Assembly (NCBI RefSeq): GCF_900215465.1
Contig: NZ_OBEH01000002.1
Location: 742,937 to 806,936, forward strand
DNA: 64,000 bases
Source of the DNA: Flagellimonas pacifica
GTDB lineage: Bacteria; Bacteroidota; Bacteroidia; Flavobacteriales; Flavobacteriaceae
Direction: 5' to 3'
In this document: positions 25,008-34,319 of the stretch, piece by piece
Layout: each line of letters begins with the position of its first letter
How positions within the stretch are numbered: the first letter of the stretch is position 1
Program-made: the position numbers and the translations under genes
The notes under the pieces: generated by a model
Database searches by the model: none
The model's input: only the letters and a program-made list of their open reading frames with translations
Told to the model about the DNA's origin: nothing

Positions 25008-25995
25008 AGGCCTTCAACTTGTCCATCACCTTACTTTCAATAAAGTCTATTACCTTACATTGGGCTTTTGTCTTATATACTTTATTGATATAGGTAATCC
25101 CTCCCGGTGACATTACATTGACCTCAACCAACTTACCCCCGATCACGTCAATACCAACAAAATACAGTCCGTCTTTTACCAATTTTGGTCCAATTTGCTT
25201 GCAAAGGGCTTTTTCTTCCTTGGTCAATGAATGCTTTGCCACAGATCCACCCGCTGATACATTAGAACGATGATCATCTGATCCAGGAATCCTTCGCATG
25301 GCACCAATAGGTTCCCCATTCAGTAACAAAATCCTGACATCGCCCTGATCGGCACCTTCAATGTATTCCTGAAGAATGACATAATTGGAAGAACCATCTG
25401 CATTGGTCACATAAAAATCCAACAACGATTTAATATTGGACATAGCTGATTTTTCAATAAGAATAACCCCAGAGCCCCCAAAACCATTAAGTGGCTTTAA
25501 AATCATTTTGTCTGCCTGTGATTCTTTGATCTGTTGTACCAAGTACCTTTTGTTCTTAGAAACATGAGTAACTGGAATAATATTGCTATGGCTATCCCCA
25601 AAGGCAGCAGTGTACAATTTGTTATTAGCTTCGCGAAGCCCTTGAAGGGAATTCACTATAAATACATCGTCCTTAACCGAATCCAAAAAATTGAGCATTA
25701 TAGGGTCTAATGGTGGATTGGCCCGCATAAAAATCACATCAAAGCCGGCCAATGGCAGCATTTCTTCGCGTAAGGAAGCTTGTTTGTAGAAAGTTTTAAG
25801 GCTACTGGAAACCTTGTCCATCCTATTGATCACTGTACAAAAGGCACTTGTAACACTGTTCCTGATAGTCAAATTTGCAGGGGTGCACAACGCAACACCG
25901 TGATTTCGTTTAACGCACTCGTGAATCAATGCTAGACTGGTGTCATTTTCGGGTTGGATTTCTTCCCAAGGGTACATTAAAAAACAGATGTTCAT
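24964..25995 (-). CDS. ATP-grasp ligase, glutathione synthetase-like
   Basis: 343 residues. An N-terminal pre-ATP-grasp domain (starting NICFLMYPWEEIQPENDTS) leads to the ATP-binding loop GFGGSGV (about 168-174) and to EYIEGADQGDVRILLL and the metal-binding VEVNVMSPGG, as in GshB. Products are carboxylate-amine amides. A classical glutathione pathway is not implied: no gamma-glutamylcysteine ligase is nearby. It overlaps the amidohydrolase gene by 44 bp and follows the symporter gene by 20 bp. Confidence 0.85.
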   Translation of the reverse strand: MNICFLMYPWEEIQPENDTSLALIHECVKRNHGVALCTPANLTIRNSVTSAFCTVINRMDKVSSSLKTFYKQASLREEMLPLAGFDVIFMRANPPLDPIMLNFLDSVKDDVFIVNSLQGLREANNKLYTAAFGDSHSNIIPVTHVSKNKRYLVQQIKESQADKMILKPLNGFGGSGVILIEKSAMSNIKSLLDFYVTNADGSSNYVILQEYIEGADQGDVRILLLNGEPIGAMRRIPGSDDHRSNVSAGGSVAKHSLTKEEKALCKQIGPKLVKDGLYFVGIDVIGGKLVEVNVMSPGGITYINKVYKTKAQCKVIDFIESKVMDKLKAFDRRSRLRSEVENA

Positions 25996-26015
25996 AACGT
26001 ATACTTTTTAGTTGC

Positions 26016-27341
26016 TTATCTAACTTCGTCCAAATGGTCGTCCCATTCTTTTACATTAGGTTTCCCTAGTTTACCAGCAGATTTTGCCACTAGCATTGAT
26101 ACTGTTGCATCACCTGTGATATTTACTACAGTACGGAACATATCCAAAGGTCGATCCACAGCAAAAATCAATGCCAATCCTATAGCAAATTTCTCAGGAG
26201 GAAAACCTACAGACTCCAATACAATAACCAACATAACCATACCGGCACCAGGAACAGCTGCAGTACCTATTGATGCCAAAAGAGCAGTCAGAACAATGGT
26301 CAACTGCGCAGAAAGAGGCAAATCAAATGCTAATGCCTGTGCTATAAAAACAGCTGCCACGCCTTGATATAAACTTGTACCATCCATATTAATGGTGGCA
26401 CCAACTGGCAATACAAAACTTGATACTTCTTTGTCCACTCCTATATGTTCCTCTACCCTCTCCATGGTTACTGGTAGTGTTGCTGCACTGGAGCTTGTAG
26501 AAAAGGCTAACAATTGTGCTGGACTCATTTCTTTAAGAAACCATAAAGGATTCTTTTTGGTAAAAACAGTTACCAAAATACAATAGAACACTACCATTAG
26601 CAGCAGCCCTAAAACTACTACCCCAGAATATTTTAATAAGGCAATCAGTAATTCTGGATCTCCCGATGAAACTACCACACTTGCCAAAAGCGCGAAAACA
26701 GCATAGGGAGCAACCAACATAATAAGGTCTACCATCTTTAGTACAACATCGTTTAAGGAATCAAAAAAGTCCTTAAGAGGCTTAGCCCTTTCTTCGCCAA
26801 CCAATAATAATGATATTCCCAAAAAAATGGTGAAGAATATCACTTGTAACATCAATTTATTGTTGCTCATTGCCGCTACGGCATTATCAGGTACCATATC
26901 TTCCAAAAATTGAAGCGGGCCTGCCGATTTCTGTTGAGCAGCTGTTTCCAGTTTTGAGGTTACTTCGCTATCCGTAGCGTAAGTTTCTGTTAGTTTGTTT
27001 ATAGTTTCTTCCGAAATCCCATCCCCTGGCTGTATTGCATTGACCAAAAGTAAGCCAATAACGATAGCCACTACCGTAGTACACATATATATACCTATTG
27101 TACGTAAACCAATATTTCGAAATTTGGAAATGTCCTTTAAGTCTGAAATACCTTTAATTAAAGAGGCCAGAATAAGGGGAATAGCAATCAGTTTGAGTAA
27201 TTTGACAAAAATGGTGCCCAATGGTTTTATCCAGTTAGAAACAAAAGAAGCACCTCCATCGATCCCAGTCATTACAAATCCAAAGATTAGTCCAAGAAGC
27301 ATTCCTATCAGAATCTTCCAATGCAATTCAAGTTTACGCAT
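26016..27341 (-). CDS. Dicarboxylate/amino acid:cation symporter (DAACS family)
   Basis: 441 residues with about eight membrane segments and two re-entrant loops. The serine-rich FSTSSSAATLPV loop and the NMDGTSLYQGVAAVF segment are the glutamate/aspartate transporter signatures for substrate and Na+ or H+ binding. It imports acidic amino acids or C4-dicarboxylates through the inner membrane. It lies directly upstream of the ATP-grasp gene on the same strand, so acidic amino acid substrate supply to the ligase is plausible. Confidence 0.9.
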   Translation of the reverse strand: MRKLELHWKILIGMLLGLIFGFVMTGIDGGASFVSNWIKPLGTIFVKLLKLIAIPLILASLIKGISDLKDISKFRNIGLRTIGIYMCTTVVAIVIGLLLVNAIQPGDGISEETINKLTETYATDSEVTSKLETAAQQKSAGPLQFLEDMVPDNAVAAMSNNKLMLQVIFFTIFLGISLLLVGEERAKPLKDFFDSLNDVVLKMVDLIMLVAPYAVFALLASVVVSSGDPELLIALLKYSGVVVLGLLLMVVFYCILVTVFTKKNPLWFLKEMSPAQLLAFSTSSSAATLPVTMERVEEHIGVDKEVSSFVLPVGATINMDGTSLYQGVAAVFIAQALAFDLPLSAQLTIVLTALLASIGTAAVPGAGMVMLVIVLESVGFPPEKFAIGLALIFAVDRPLDMFRTVVNITGDATVSMLVAKSAGKLGKPNVKEWDDHLDEVR

Positions 27342-27399
27342 GTGCAGTTATTTAGGAAAGTAAGATACTATTTTGATAGGAAAATACCCTATTCAACCC

Positions 27400-28464
27400 T
27401 TAGATTTTATTGGAACGTGCCAAAATGGTATGGTCGGCAAGTACCAATGCTGCCATCGCCTCAACTATGGGAACGGCTCTGGGAACCACGCAGGGGTCAT
27501 GTCTTCCCTTGCCTTGCGCGGCAACTTTTTCTCCTTCTTTATTAATGGTCTCGTAAGCTTGCAACACAGTTGCTACGGGTTTAAAAGCTACATTGAAATA
27601 GATATCCATCCCATTACTGATTCCTCCTTGAATCCCTCCACTGCGATTGGTTGTGGTGGTCCCATCATTGTTGTAAGCATCATTGTGCTCACTTCCTTTC
27701 ATTTTAACTCCTTCAAAACCACTTCCATATTCAAAACCTTTAACAGCATTGATAGACAGCATAGCTTTGCCCAAATCGGCATGCAGTTTATCAAAAACAG
27801 GTTCTCCAAGACCAATAGGTACATTTTGGATAACGCAAGTAATCACACCACCTATGGTATCCCCTTCTTTCTTGATGGATTTGATATAGGCTTCCATTTT
27901 ACCGGCCGTTTCCATATCTGGGCAGCGCACTGGATTGGATTCTATTTTTGTAAAATCAAGGTCTTGATACTTCTTTTCCAATTTCATATCACCAACCTGT
28001 GACACAAAGGCATTGATTTTTATTTTGCCCAAAAATTGTTTTGCAATGGCACCTGCAACTACTCTACTTGCGGTTTCCCGAGCAGAACTTCTACCACCTC
28101 CCCTATAATCTCTAAAACCGTATTTTTTATCATACACATAATCGGCATGTGATGGCCTATATGAATCCTTAATATGGGAATAATCTTTTGACTTTTGATT
28201 GGTGTTATGAATTGCAAATCCAATTGGAGTGCCTGTTGTTTTTCCTTCAAAAATACCGGAATAAAACTCAACGGTATCTGGTTCTTTGCGTTGGGTAACA
28301 ATAGCAGATTGCCCAGGTTTTCTGCGGTTTAGTTCCGTTTGAATCTGATCTAGGTCCAGTTCCAATCCGGCCGGGCAGCCATCTATTACTCCTCCCAATG
28401 CCCTACCATGTGATTCTCCAAAAGATAAAAGCTTAAAAAGTTGTCCAAAAGTATTTCCTGCCAT
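27400..28464 (-). CDS. aroC: Chorismate synthase
   Basis: 354 residues from ATG 28464. Converts 5-enolpyruvylshikimate-3-phosphate to chorismate, the last shared step of aromatic synthesis, using reduced FMN. Signatures are FGESHG (15-20), RPSHADY and GRSSARET, then near the C terminus [17 protein letters not shown] longer start at 28515 is rejected because a perfect -7 box lies inside that extension. The symporter gene follows on the same strand after 58 bp. Confidence 0.97.
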   Translation of the reverse strand: MAGNTFGQLFKLLSFGESHGRALGGVIDGCPAGLELDLDQIQTELNRRKPGQSAIVTQRKEPDTVEFYSGIFEGKTTGTPIGFAIHNTNQKSKDYSHIKDSYRPSHADYVYDKKYGFRDYRGGGRSSARETASRVVAGAIAKQFLGKIKINAFVSQVGDMKLEKKYQDLDFTKIESNPVRCPDMETAGKMEAYIKSIKKEGDTIGGVITCVIQNVPIGLGEPVFDKLHADLGKAMLSINAVKGFEYGSGFEGVKMKGSEHNDAYNNDGTTTTNRSGGIQGGISNGMDIYFNVAFKPVATVLQAYETINKEGEKVAAQGKGRHDPCVVPRAVPIVEAMAALVLADHTILARSNKI

Positions 28465-28486
28465 GTAGTAAAAATTCAATAAGCCC

Positions 28487-28494
28487 CAAAGGTA
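28487..28494 (-). promoter_or_regulatory. -7 promoter box for aroC
   Basis: TACCTTTG on the minus strand, a perfect TAnnTTTG match, 22 nt before the ATG at 28464. It fixes the start codon choice. Confidence 0.65.
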
Positions 28495-28656
28495 GAAGTT
28501 ATTAATCGTTTTCAAAAACCAGCAGGCCAGTTAAGGTTTATATAACATATGGCAAAACCAATTGATGTTTTTTTAACGATATGCTCAAAAATTAATGATT
28601 TGAATTTCATGTTAAGTTTATTCTTACAGAGTTAATTTGTTTTCAAACCTAACACA

Positions 28657-29574
28657 TTGAAAAAAAGGAAGATTGAACTGGCAGTAATCTCTGATGTACA
28701 TCTTGGAACCTATGGTTGCCATGCCGACGAACTTATTGCCTACCTCAACAGTATTCAGCCTAAGAAATTGATACTAAACGGCGACATTATAGATATTTGG
28801 CAATTTAGCAAACGGTATTTCCCTTCTTCCCACCTAAAGGTGCTCAAAAAGATAATTGGCATGGCATCAAAAGGAACCGAAGTTTTATATGTTACTGGAA
28901 ATCAAGACGAAATGCTTCGTAAGTTTAGTGATACTTCAATGGGAAATCTCAAAATTGTTGATAAGCTTGTATTAAATCTTGACGGTAAAAAAGCATGGAT
29001 TTTTCATGGAGATGTGTTCGATGTTTCTATACAAAACGCAAAATGGTTGGCCAAACTTGGAGGTTATGGTTATGACCTCCTAATTTTAATGAACAGTTTT
29101 TTTAATTGGTGCCTGTCCAAAATGGGGCGTGAACGCTATTCACTTTCAAAACGCATAAAGAACGGCGTTAAAAGTGCTTTAAAATACATTAATGATTTTG
29201 AAAAGACGGCAGCGGACCTTGCTATTGAAAACGGGTATGATTATGTAATCTGTGGACATATCCATCAACCTAAAAAAGAACGCTACGAAAACAAAAATGG
29301 AAATTGCGTCTATTTGAATTCCGGGGATTGGGTGGAAAATTTAACTGCTCTTGAATATTCTTTCAAACGTTGGAAAATATACCATTATAACCATGACCGG
29401 CTATCTCCTTTCTTTGTTGATGAAGATTTAAAGGAAATGGATATGAACGATTTGATTGCCTCAATAACTGATGTCAACCTTGAACCTGAAACGGAAGATA
29501 TTATTGAAGAGCACACAAAACTTATTGAAGTTGAGGAAAAAGATTTAGACAATCAAGGCCTGGCGCAAAATTGA
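28657..29574 (+). CDS. LpxH-like metallophosphoesterase (UDP-2,3-diacylglucosamine diphosphatase family)
   Basis: 305 residues from TTG 28657; no earlier ATG fits. Metal motifs in order: SDVHLG (12-17), NGDIIDIW (41-48), GNQDE (81-85), HGDVFD and GHIHQPK. The third motif has Gln83 where most relatives have His; LpxH itself has Arg there, so this need not mean loss of activity. The usual role is lipid A synthesis, removing UMP from UDP-diacylglucosamine. A Glu/Asp-rich tail (about 268-300) is unusual. Its 3' end overlaps the convergent dehydrogenase gene by 30 bp. Confidence 0.82.
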   Translation: MKKRKIELAVISDVHLGTYGCHADELIAYLNSIQPKKLILNGDIIDIWQFSKRYFPSSHLKVLKKIIGMASKGTEVLYVTGNQDEMLRKFSDTSMGNLKIVDKLVLNLDGKKAWIFHGDVFDVSIQNAKWLAKLGGYGYDLLILMNSFFNWCLSKMGRERYSLSKRIKNGVKSALKYINDFEKTAADLAIENGYDYVICGHIHQPKKERYENKNGNCVYLNSGDWVENLTALEYSFKRWKIYHYNHDRLSPFFVDEDLKEMDMNDLIASITDVNLEPETEDIIEEHTKLIEVEEKDLDNQGLAQN

Positions 29575-32481
29575 AACAGGATGCTGCGCATTCCTATCCG
29601 TACCATCCTTAATTTGATGTCGGCAACTTGTTCCGTTTGCTGAAATTATCGTATCTGTAGAACTTTTCCGTACCGTTGGGAACAATTTGAGTTCCCCAAC
29701 CTGCATACTAGTGCTGTAATGTTCTTTTTCATATCCGAAGGAACCAGCCATACCGCAACATCCCGAAGGGATTATGGTAACTTTGTAGTTTTTGGGAAGA
29801 TTCAATATGTCAAAAGTTACTTTTTGATTGGACAATGCTTTTTGATGACAATGGTTATGGATTTTCACCTCTTTTTCCTCTTGCGTAAAGCTTTCTGAAC
29901 CGATATGCCCTTTTTCAATTTCAGAGGCCAAAAATTCTTCAATCAATAATGATTTAGAAGCCAACTGGTCCACTTTTTCTGTATTGGAAGAAAGTCTTTT
30001 GTACTCATCCCTAAAAGATAGAATCGCGGAAGGCTCAAGCCCCACTATAGGAATATCCTGCTCCAAGATTCCTTCCAATTTGAAAATATTCTCTGCAACA
30101 AGCTTCTTTGCCTGTTTCAAATAACCTTTGGAGATAAAAGTTCGTCCACTTTCGGCATAAAACAGTTGTACATCATACCCTAATATATTGAGCAATTCAA
30201 TGGCATCTTTGCCCACTTCAATATCTAAGTACTGGGTGAACTCATCAATATATAAAACAACCCGTCCAGCTGAAGCTTTGGATTTCGGCTGTATTGCCTT
30301 AAGATGTTTTCCAAAATCAAACTTGTGAACTTTAGGAAAGCTACGCTCTTTAGCAATACCAGATGCTGATTTAAGCCACCCACCAAGAACTTTGGATTTG
30401 TAGACAGCATTGGTGAGTCCGGAAACCTGGCTCCCCAGCTTATTGAACTTTGTATTATAAGCAAATAGTTTACTTCGCAAGGAATACCCGTTCGATTCTT
30501 GGAATTGATATAAGAACTCTGCTTTTAACGCAGCTACATCTACATTACTGGGGCACTCACTTGCACAGGCTTTACAGCTTAAGCAAAGATCAAAGACCTC
30601 TTTTAATTCTTTTTGGTCAAAACGGTTGGGTTTTTCTGAATTAGTCAAAAATTCCCGAAGAGCATTGGCCCTTCCTCGTGTAGTATCCTTTTCATTTTTG
30701 GTAGCATGGTAGCTTGGGCACATGCCACCAGACATGTTATGGCTTTTTCTACAATCTCCACTACCATTACATTTTTCAGCTGCTTTTAGGATTCCTTCGC
30801 TATCCGAAAAATCCATCAAGGTTTTTACTTCTGGTTCTTCCCTATCCACTTCATAACGTAAGGATTCATCCATTGGAAATGCATCCACAATTTTTCCTGG
30901 ATTAAAAATATTGTTGGGGTCAAATAAAGTTTTTACCCGCTTTAGCAGCTCATAATTAGCTTCACCAATCATTAATGGGATAAATTCTGCCCTTACAATA
31001 CCATCTCCATGTTCTCCACTAAAACTTCCTTTGTATTTTTTGGTCAGTTTAGCTACATCAGTTGTGATTGCGCGGAATAGAGCAACGTCTGAAGATTTTT
31101 TCAAGTTAAGGATAGGTCTCAGGTGCAACTCCCCTGCCCCGGCATGGGCATAATACACGGCTTCTTGATCATATCCTTTCATGATTTGGGAGAATTCAAG
31201 GATAAAATCCTTCAAATCTTCTAAAGCAACAGCTGTATCCTCAATACAGGCCACTGCTTTTCGGTCCCCTACCATATTTCCCAACAGCCCCAGTCCTGCT
31301 TTTCGTAGTTCAATGGCCTTATTGATATCATTTCCTTTTAAAACGGGGTTTGCATAGCTTAAACCAGATGTTTTAATGGTATTGAGTAATTCGGTCAATT
31401 GTTTTTCAAGTTCTTCTTCCGTATGGGCTTTTACTTCCAGCATCAAAATTCCGGCAGGATCCCCGTCAACAAAAAACCTATTGGCCAATTGTGCCCTATT
31501 ATTTTTTGTACAGTCTAAAATCACCTTGTCCATCATCTCACATGTATGTAAGCTATGCTTCATAACGGGAGCTACATCACTTAAACAATCTTCCAAGGTT
31601 TTATAATGTGTGGCCACCATTGCAGACAACGGAGGTGGAAGGTCATCTAATTGTAAAGTAATTTCCGTGGTAAATGCCAAGGTGCCTTCACTTCCCGAAA
31701 GAAGTTCACACAGGTTGAAATCATTATCAGAATCACCAATAACTTTGTTTTTCAAAAGTTCGTCAACAGCATATCCAGTATTTCTTCTATGAATGCTTGC
31801 CTTTGGAAATTCTTCTTCAATATTTTTAATGTTTTCTTCATTGGAAAGCTCTTTTTCCAAAGTGGAATAGATTTTCCCCTCCAATGAGTTTTGCGATTTT
31901 TTGGATTGAAATGCTTCTTTGTCCAAATCACAAAAATAAGCTTCACTACCATCAGAAAGAATACAATTCATTGCAACAACCTTGTCCCTCGTAACTCCAT
32001 ATTGAATAGAAGTGGTTCCTGAAGAATTATTACCTACCATTCCCCCAATCATACACCGGTTGGAAGTAGATGTATTTGGCCCAAAGAAAAGACCAAAAGG
32101 TTTTAAATGCTGATTGAGCTCATCCCTGACCACACCGGGTTGTACCTTAACTTGCTTCCTCTTTTCATCCAACTCCAAAATCTCTGTAAAATGTTTGGAG
32201 ACATCTACTACAATGCCATCACCAACACATTGCCCGGCCAAAGAAGTTCCAGCAGTTCTGGGAATCAATCCTACTCCATTTTTATTGGCAAAAGCTACCA
32301 AAATCTTGATATCCTCCTTATTTTTAGGGTAAGTAACAGCGGTTGGTGTCTTACGGTATACAGATGCATCTGTGGCATAAAGTGCCTTACTTAAATCATC
32401 TGCCAATACTTCACCTTGTAGTTCTTTGGAAAGGTTTTTTAAAAGAGATTTATCCACAATGGAACAATTTTTGGTCGTCAA
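29545..32481 (-). CDS. Fused FAD-binding and Fe-S dehydrogenase (YdiJ-like D-2-hydroxyacid dehydrogenase)
   Basis: 978 residues from TTG 32481. An FAD-binding PCMH domain (about 45-280; GLIPRTAGTSLAGQ at 71-84) and a C-terminal FAD-oxidase domain (about 285-540; GEHGDGIVR at 489-497) are followed by Fe-S modules with cysteines at 571, 577 and 588, a CLSCKACASECP cluster (633-644) and a GlpC-like region with GCCGMAGSFG (about 925-935). Fused enzymes of this kind oxidise D-lactate or D-2-hydroxyglutarate and pass electrons to the membrane. Specificity cannot be read from the sequence. The N-terminal 40 residues fit a normal family start. Confidence 0.87.
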   Translation of the reverse strand: MTTKNCSIVDKSLLKNLSKELQGEVLADDLSKALYATDASVYRKTPTAVTYPKNKEDIKILVAFANKNGVGLIPRTAGTSLAGQCVGDGIVVDVSKHFTEILELDEKRKQVKVQPGVVRDELNQHLKPFGLFFGPNTSTSNRCMIGGMVGNNSSGTTSIQYGVTRDKVVAMNCILSDGSEAYFCDLDKEAFQSKKSQNSLEGKIYSTLEKELSNEENIKNIEEEFPKASIHRRNTGYAVDELLKNKVIGDSDNDFNLCELLSGSEGTLAFTTEITLQLDDLPPPLSAMVATHYKTLEDCLSDVAPVMKHSLHTCEMMDKVILDCTKNNRAQLANRFFVDGDPAGILMLEVKAHTEEELEKQLTELLNTIKTSGLSYANPVLKGNDINKAIELRKAGLGLLGNMVGDRKAVACIEDTAVALEDLKDFILEFSQIMKGYDQEAVYYAHAGAGELHLRPILNLKKSSDVALFRAITTDVAKLTKKYKGSFSGEHGDGIVRAEFIPLMIGEANYELLKRVKTLFDPNNIFNPGKIVDAFPMDESLRYEVDREEPEVKTLMDFSDSEGILKAAEKCNGSGDCRKSHNMSGGMCPSYHATKNEKDTTRGRANALREFLTNSEKPNRFDQKELKEVFDLCLSCKACASECPSNVDVAALKAEFLYQFQESNGYSLRSKLFAYNTKFNKLGSQVSGLTNAVYKSKVLGGWLKSASGIAKERSFPKVHKFDFGKHLKAIQPKSKASAGRVVLYIDEFTQYLDIEVGKDAIELLNILGYDVQLFYAESGRTFISKGYLKQAKKLVAENIFKLEGILEQDIPIVGLEPSAILSFRDEYKRLSSNTEKVDQLASKSLLIEEFLASEIEKGHIGSESFTQEEKEVKIHNHCHQKALSNQKVTFDILNLPKNYKVTIIPSGCCGMAGSFGYEKEHYSTSMQVGELKLFPTVRKSSTDTIISANGTSCRHQIKDGTDRNAQHPVSILRQALIV

Positions 32482-32506
32482 AATAGTTTATGATCAAGAA
32501 GCTTTG

Positions 32507-32520
32507 CAAAGCTATCTTTA
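32507..32520. promoter_or_regulatory. Overlapping divergent -7 boxes
   Basis: Minus strand: TAGCTTTG (32507-32514), perfect, 25 nt before the dehydrogenase TTG. Plus strand: TATCTTTA (32513-32520), one mismatch, 23 nt before the beta-barrel ATG. The two boxes share the central TA. The flanking GCTTTGCAAAGC (32501-32512) is a perfect palindrome. Confidence 0.55.
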
Positions 32521-32543
32521 ATTTTTAACTAAACGAGAAACTT

Positions 32544-33038
32544 ATGAGGATTACCACATTATTTAGTGTTGTTTTTTTGTTCACAACAATTGCAATGACC
32601 GGACAGGATATTTCAGAACATGCACTAGGGCTTAGATTGGGTGATAGTGACGGTTTTGGAGCCGAAATTTCTTATCAAAAATCCATTGGCCGATATAACC
32701 GTGCAGAATTTAACCTTGGATGGCGGGATAGCCGGAATTTTGATGCTTTTAAACTTGCAGGGGTCTACCAATGGGTTCACCAATTGGATGGAAATTTTAA
32801 TTGGTATTATGGCGTTGGTGGCGGACTGGGAAGTGTAGATTTTGCAACCACTCCAAATGGAGACAATGACGACGGACTGTTTGTTTTTGCCGCTGGGGAC
32901 ATAGGGGTTGAATATGATTTTGATATTCCTTTGTTGCTTTCTCTGGATTTTAGACCAGAAATTGGTTTATTGGGTTATGATGGATTCGATAATGGGTTTG
33001 ACTTTGACATTGCCCTAGGTATACGTTACCAGTTCTAA
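32544..33038 (+). CDS. Outer-membrane beta-barrel-like protein
   Basis: 164 residues with a signal peptide (about 1-20). The mature chain consists of alternating strands rich in Gly and aromatics (EISYQKSIGRYNRAEFNLGW, FNWYYGVGGGLG, DIALGIRYQF) and ends in Phe, as outer-membrane barrels do. An eight-stranded barrel is likely. No enzymatic motif; function unknown. A strong terminator follows. Confidence 0.75.
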   Translation: MRITTLFSVVFLFTTIAMTGQDISEHALGLRLGDSDGFGAEISYQKSIGRYNRAEFNLGWRDSRNFDAFKLAGVYQWVHQLDGNFNWYYGVGGGLGSVDFATTPNGDNDDGLFVFAAGDIGVEYDFDIPLLLSLDFRPEIGLLGYDGFDNGFDFDIALGIRYQF

Positions 33039-33060
33039 AACAAAACTCAACCTCTTTGAA

Positions 33061-33098
33061 AACCCTTTGTATTCAATCATTGAATGCAAAGGGTTTTT
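33061..33098 (+). terminator. Rho-independent terminator after the beta-barrel gene
   Basis: AACCCTTTGTATTC (33061-33074) pairs with GAATGCAAAGGGTT (33082-33095), with one G-T wobble and a 7-base loop, followed by a T run. Confidence 0.85.
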
Positions 33099-33143
33099 AT
33101 ATGCCATAAGTAATGAATATCTTAGCGACTTAAATAATTAACA

Positions 33144-34253
33144 ATGAAAAAAATATTTGTAGTCGTTTTAGGGGTGTTGTTTTTAGCATCGTGTAATTCC
33201 AAATCTGAAGGGTTTACCATAAATGGAACCGTTAGAGGTGATTTGGAGAATGGCACACAGGTTTTTCTAAAAACCATTGACTCCCTAAACAGATATATAG
33301 AGATTGACACTACAAAGGTTGAAAATGGCAACTTTACCTTCACTGGAACACAGGTAGAACCTAAACTCCATTATATCGCTATTGAATCTGGACAACAACT
33401 TATTCCCTTTTTCTTAGAAAATGGAGAGATCAGCCTAAAATTTCAAAAAGATAGTTTAAACCATGCCAAATTGAAAGGTACGCTTCAAAACGACCTATTC
33501 ATGAACTTTCTTGACGAGTCCAGAAAACTACAGGAAAGACACAGTTCAATGACACGTGATATGCGCAGTGCTGCGCAACAACGTGACACGGCTACGGCAA
33601 CAGCTCTACGAGAAGAGTTTATGGAGTTTCAAGAAGAAGCAAAAAGTTACAATGTTGATTTTGTAAAAGAAAATCCAAACGCTTTAATTTCTGTACTCAT
33701 TCTTGGCGACCTTCTTCAAAACAGAGTAGTCTCAGAAGATGAAGTAAAAGAACTTTTTGAGGCATTATCGCCCGAGATGAAACAGTCTACTCCCGGTAAA
33801 CGTATTAAGAAATTTCTTGATCAGTTAAAAAATGTAGAAATCGGAGGAGTGGCTCCTGAATTTTCCGCCCCAACACCAAATGGGGACCTTCTTGCTTTGA
33901 GCGATGTAAAAGGAAAGTTGACCCTCATTGATTTTTGGGCTGCTTGGTGCAGACCATGTAGGGCAGAAAACCCAAATATTGTATCCGTTTACAACAAATA
34001 TCACGACAAAGGATTCAATGTTATTGGGGTTTCTTTAGATTCTAGAGCAGAAGATTGGACAAATGCTATTGAAGCGGACGGTTTGACATGGAACCATATT
34101 TCCAATTTGAAGCGTTTTCAAGACCCTATTGCACAAATGTATAGCATAAATGCAATTCCTGCTGCATTCCTTATAGATGAGAATGGGGTTATTGTAGCTA
34201 AAAATTTACGTGGTCCTGCCTTGGAGCAAAAAGTAGCCGAATTGCTCAACTAA
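33144..34253 (+). CDS. TlpA-family thioredoxin-like lipoprotein with DUF4369
   Basis: 369 residues. The lipoprotein signal ends at Cys17 (LASC). A DUF4369-like beta domain occupies about 23-125, a helical linker 125-230 and a thioredoxin fold 232-369, with the active site AAWCRPC (Cys269, Cys272). Bacteroidota proteins of this layout keep periplasmic cysteines reduced, often for c-type cytochrome maturation or oxidative stress; the partner is not visible here. A clear terminator follows. Confidence 0.9.
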   Translation: MKKIFVVVLGVLFLASCNSKSEGFTINGTVRGDLENGTQVFLKTIDSLNRYIEIDTTKVENGNFTFTGTQVEPKLHYIAIESGQQLIPFFLENGEISLKFQKDSLNHAKLKGTLQNDLFMNFLDESRKLQERHSSMTRDMRSAAQQRDTATATALREEFMEFQEEAKSYNVDFVKENPNALISVLILGDLLQNRVVSEDEVKELFEALSPEMKQSTPGKRIKKFLDQLKNVEIGGVAPEFSAPTPNGDLLALSDVKGKLTLIDFWAAWCRPCRAENPNIVSVYNKYHDKGFNVIGVSLDSRAEDWTNAIEADGLTWNHISNLKRFQDPIAQMYSINAIPAAFLIDENGVIVAKNLRGPALEQKVAELLN

Positions 34254-34277
34254 AAAACATCCCTTTTATTTAGAAAG

Positions 34278-34303
34278 CCCGAGAACAAAACTCGGGTTTT
34301 TTT
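34278..34303 (+). terminator. Rho-independent terminator after the TlpA-like gene
   Basis: CCCGAG and CTCGGG form a 6-bp stem with a 7-base loop, followed by seven T residues. The convergent rhomboid gene ends 17 bp further on. Confidence 0.88.
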
Positions 34304-34319
34304 GTGCTAGTTTTTCATA

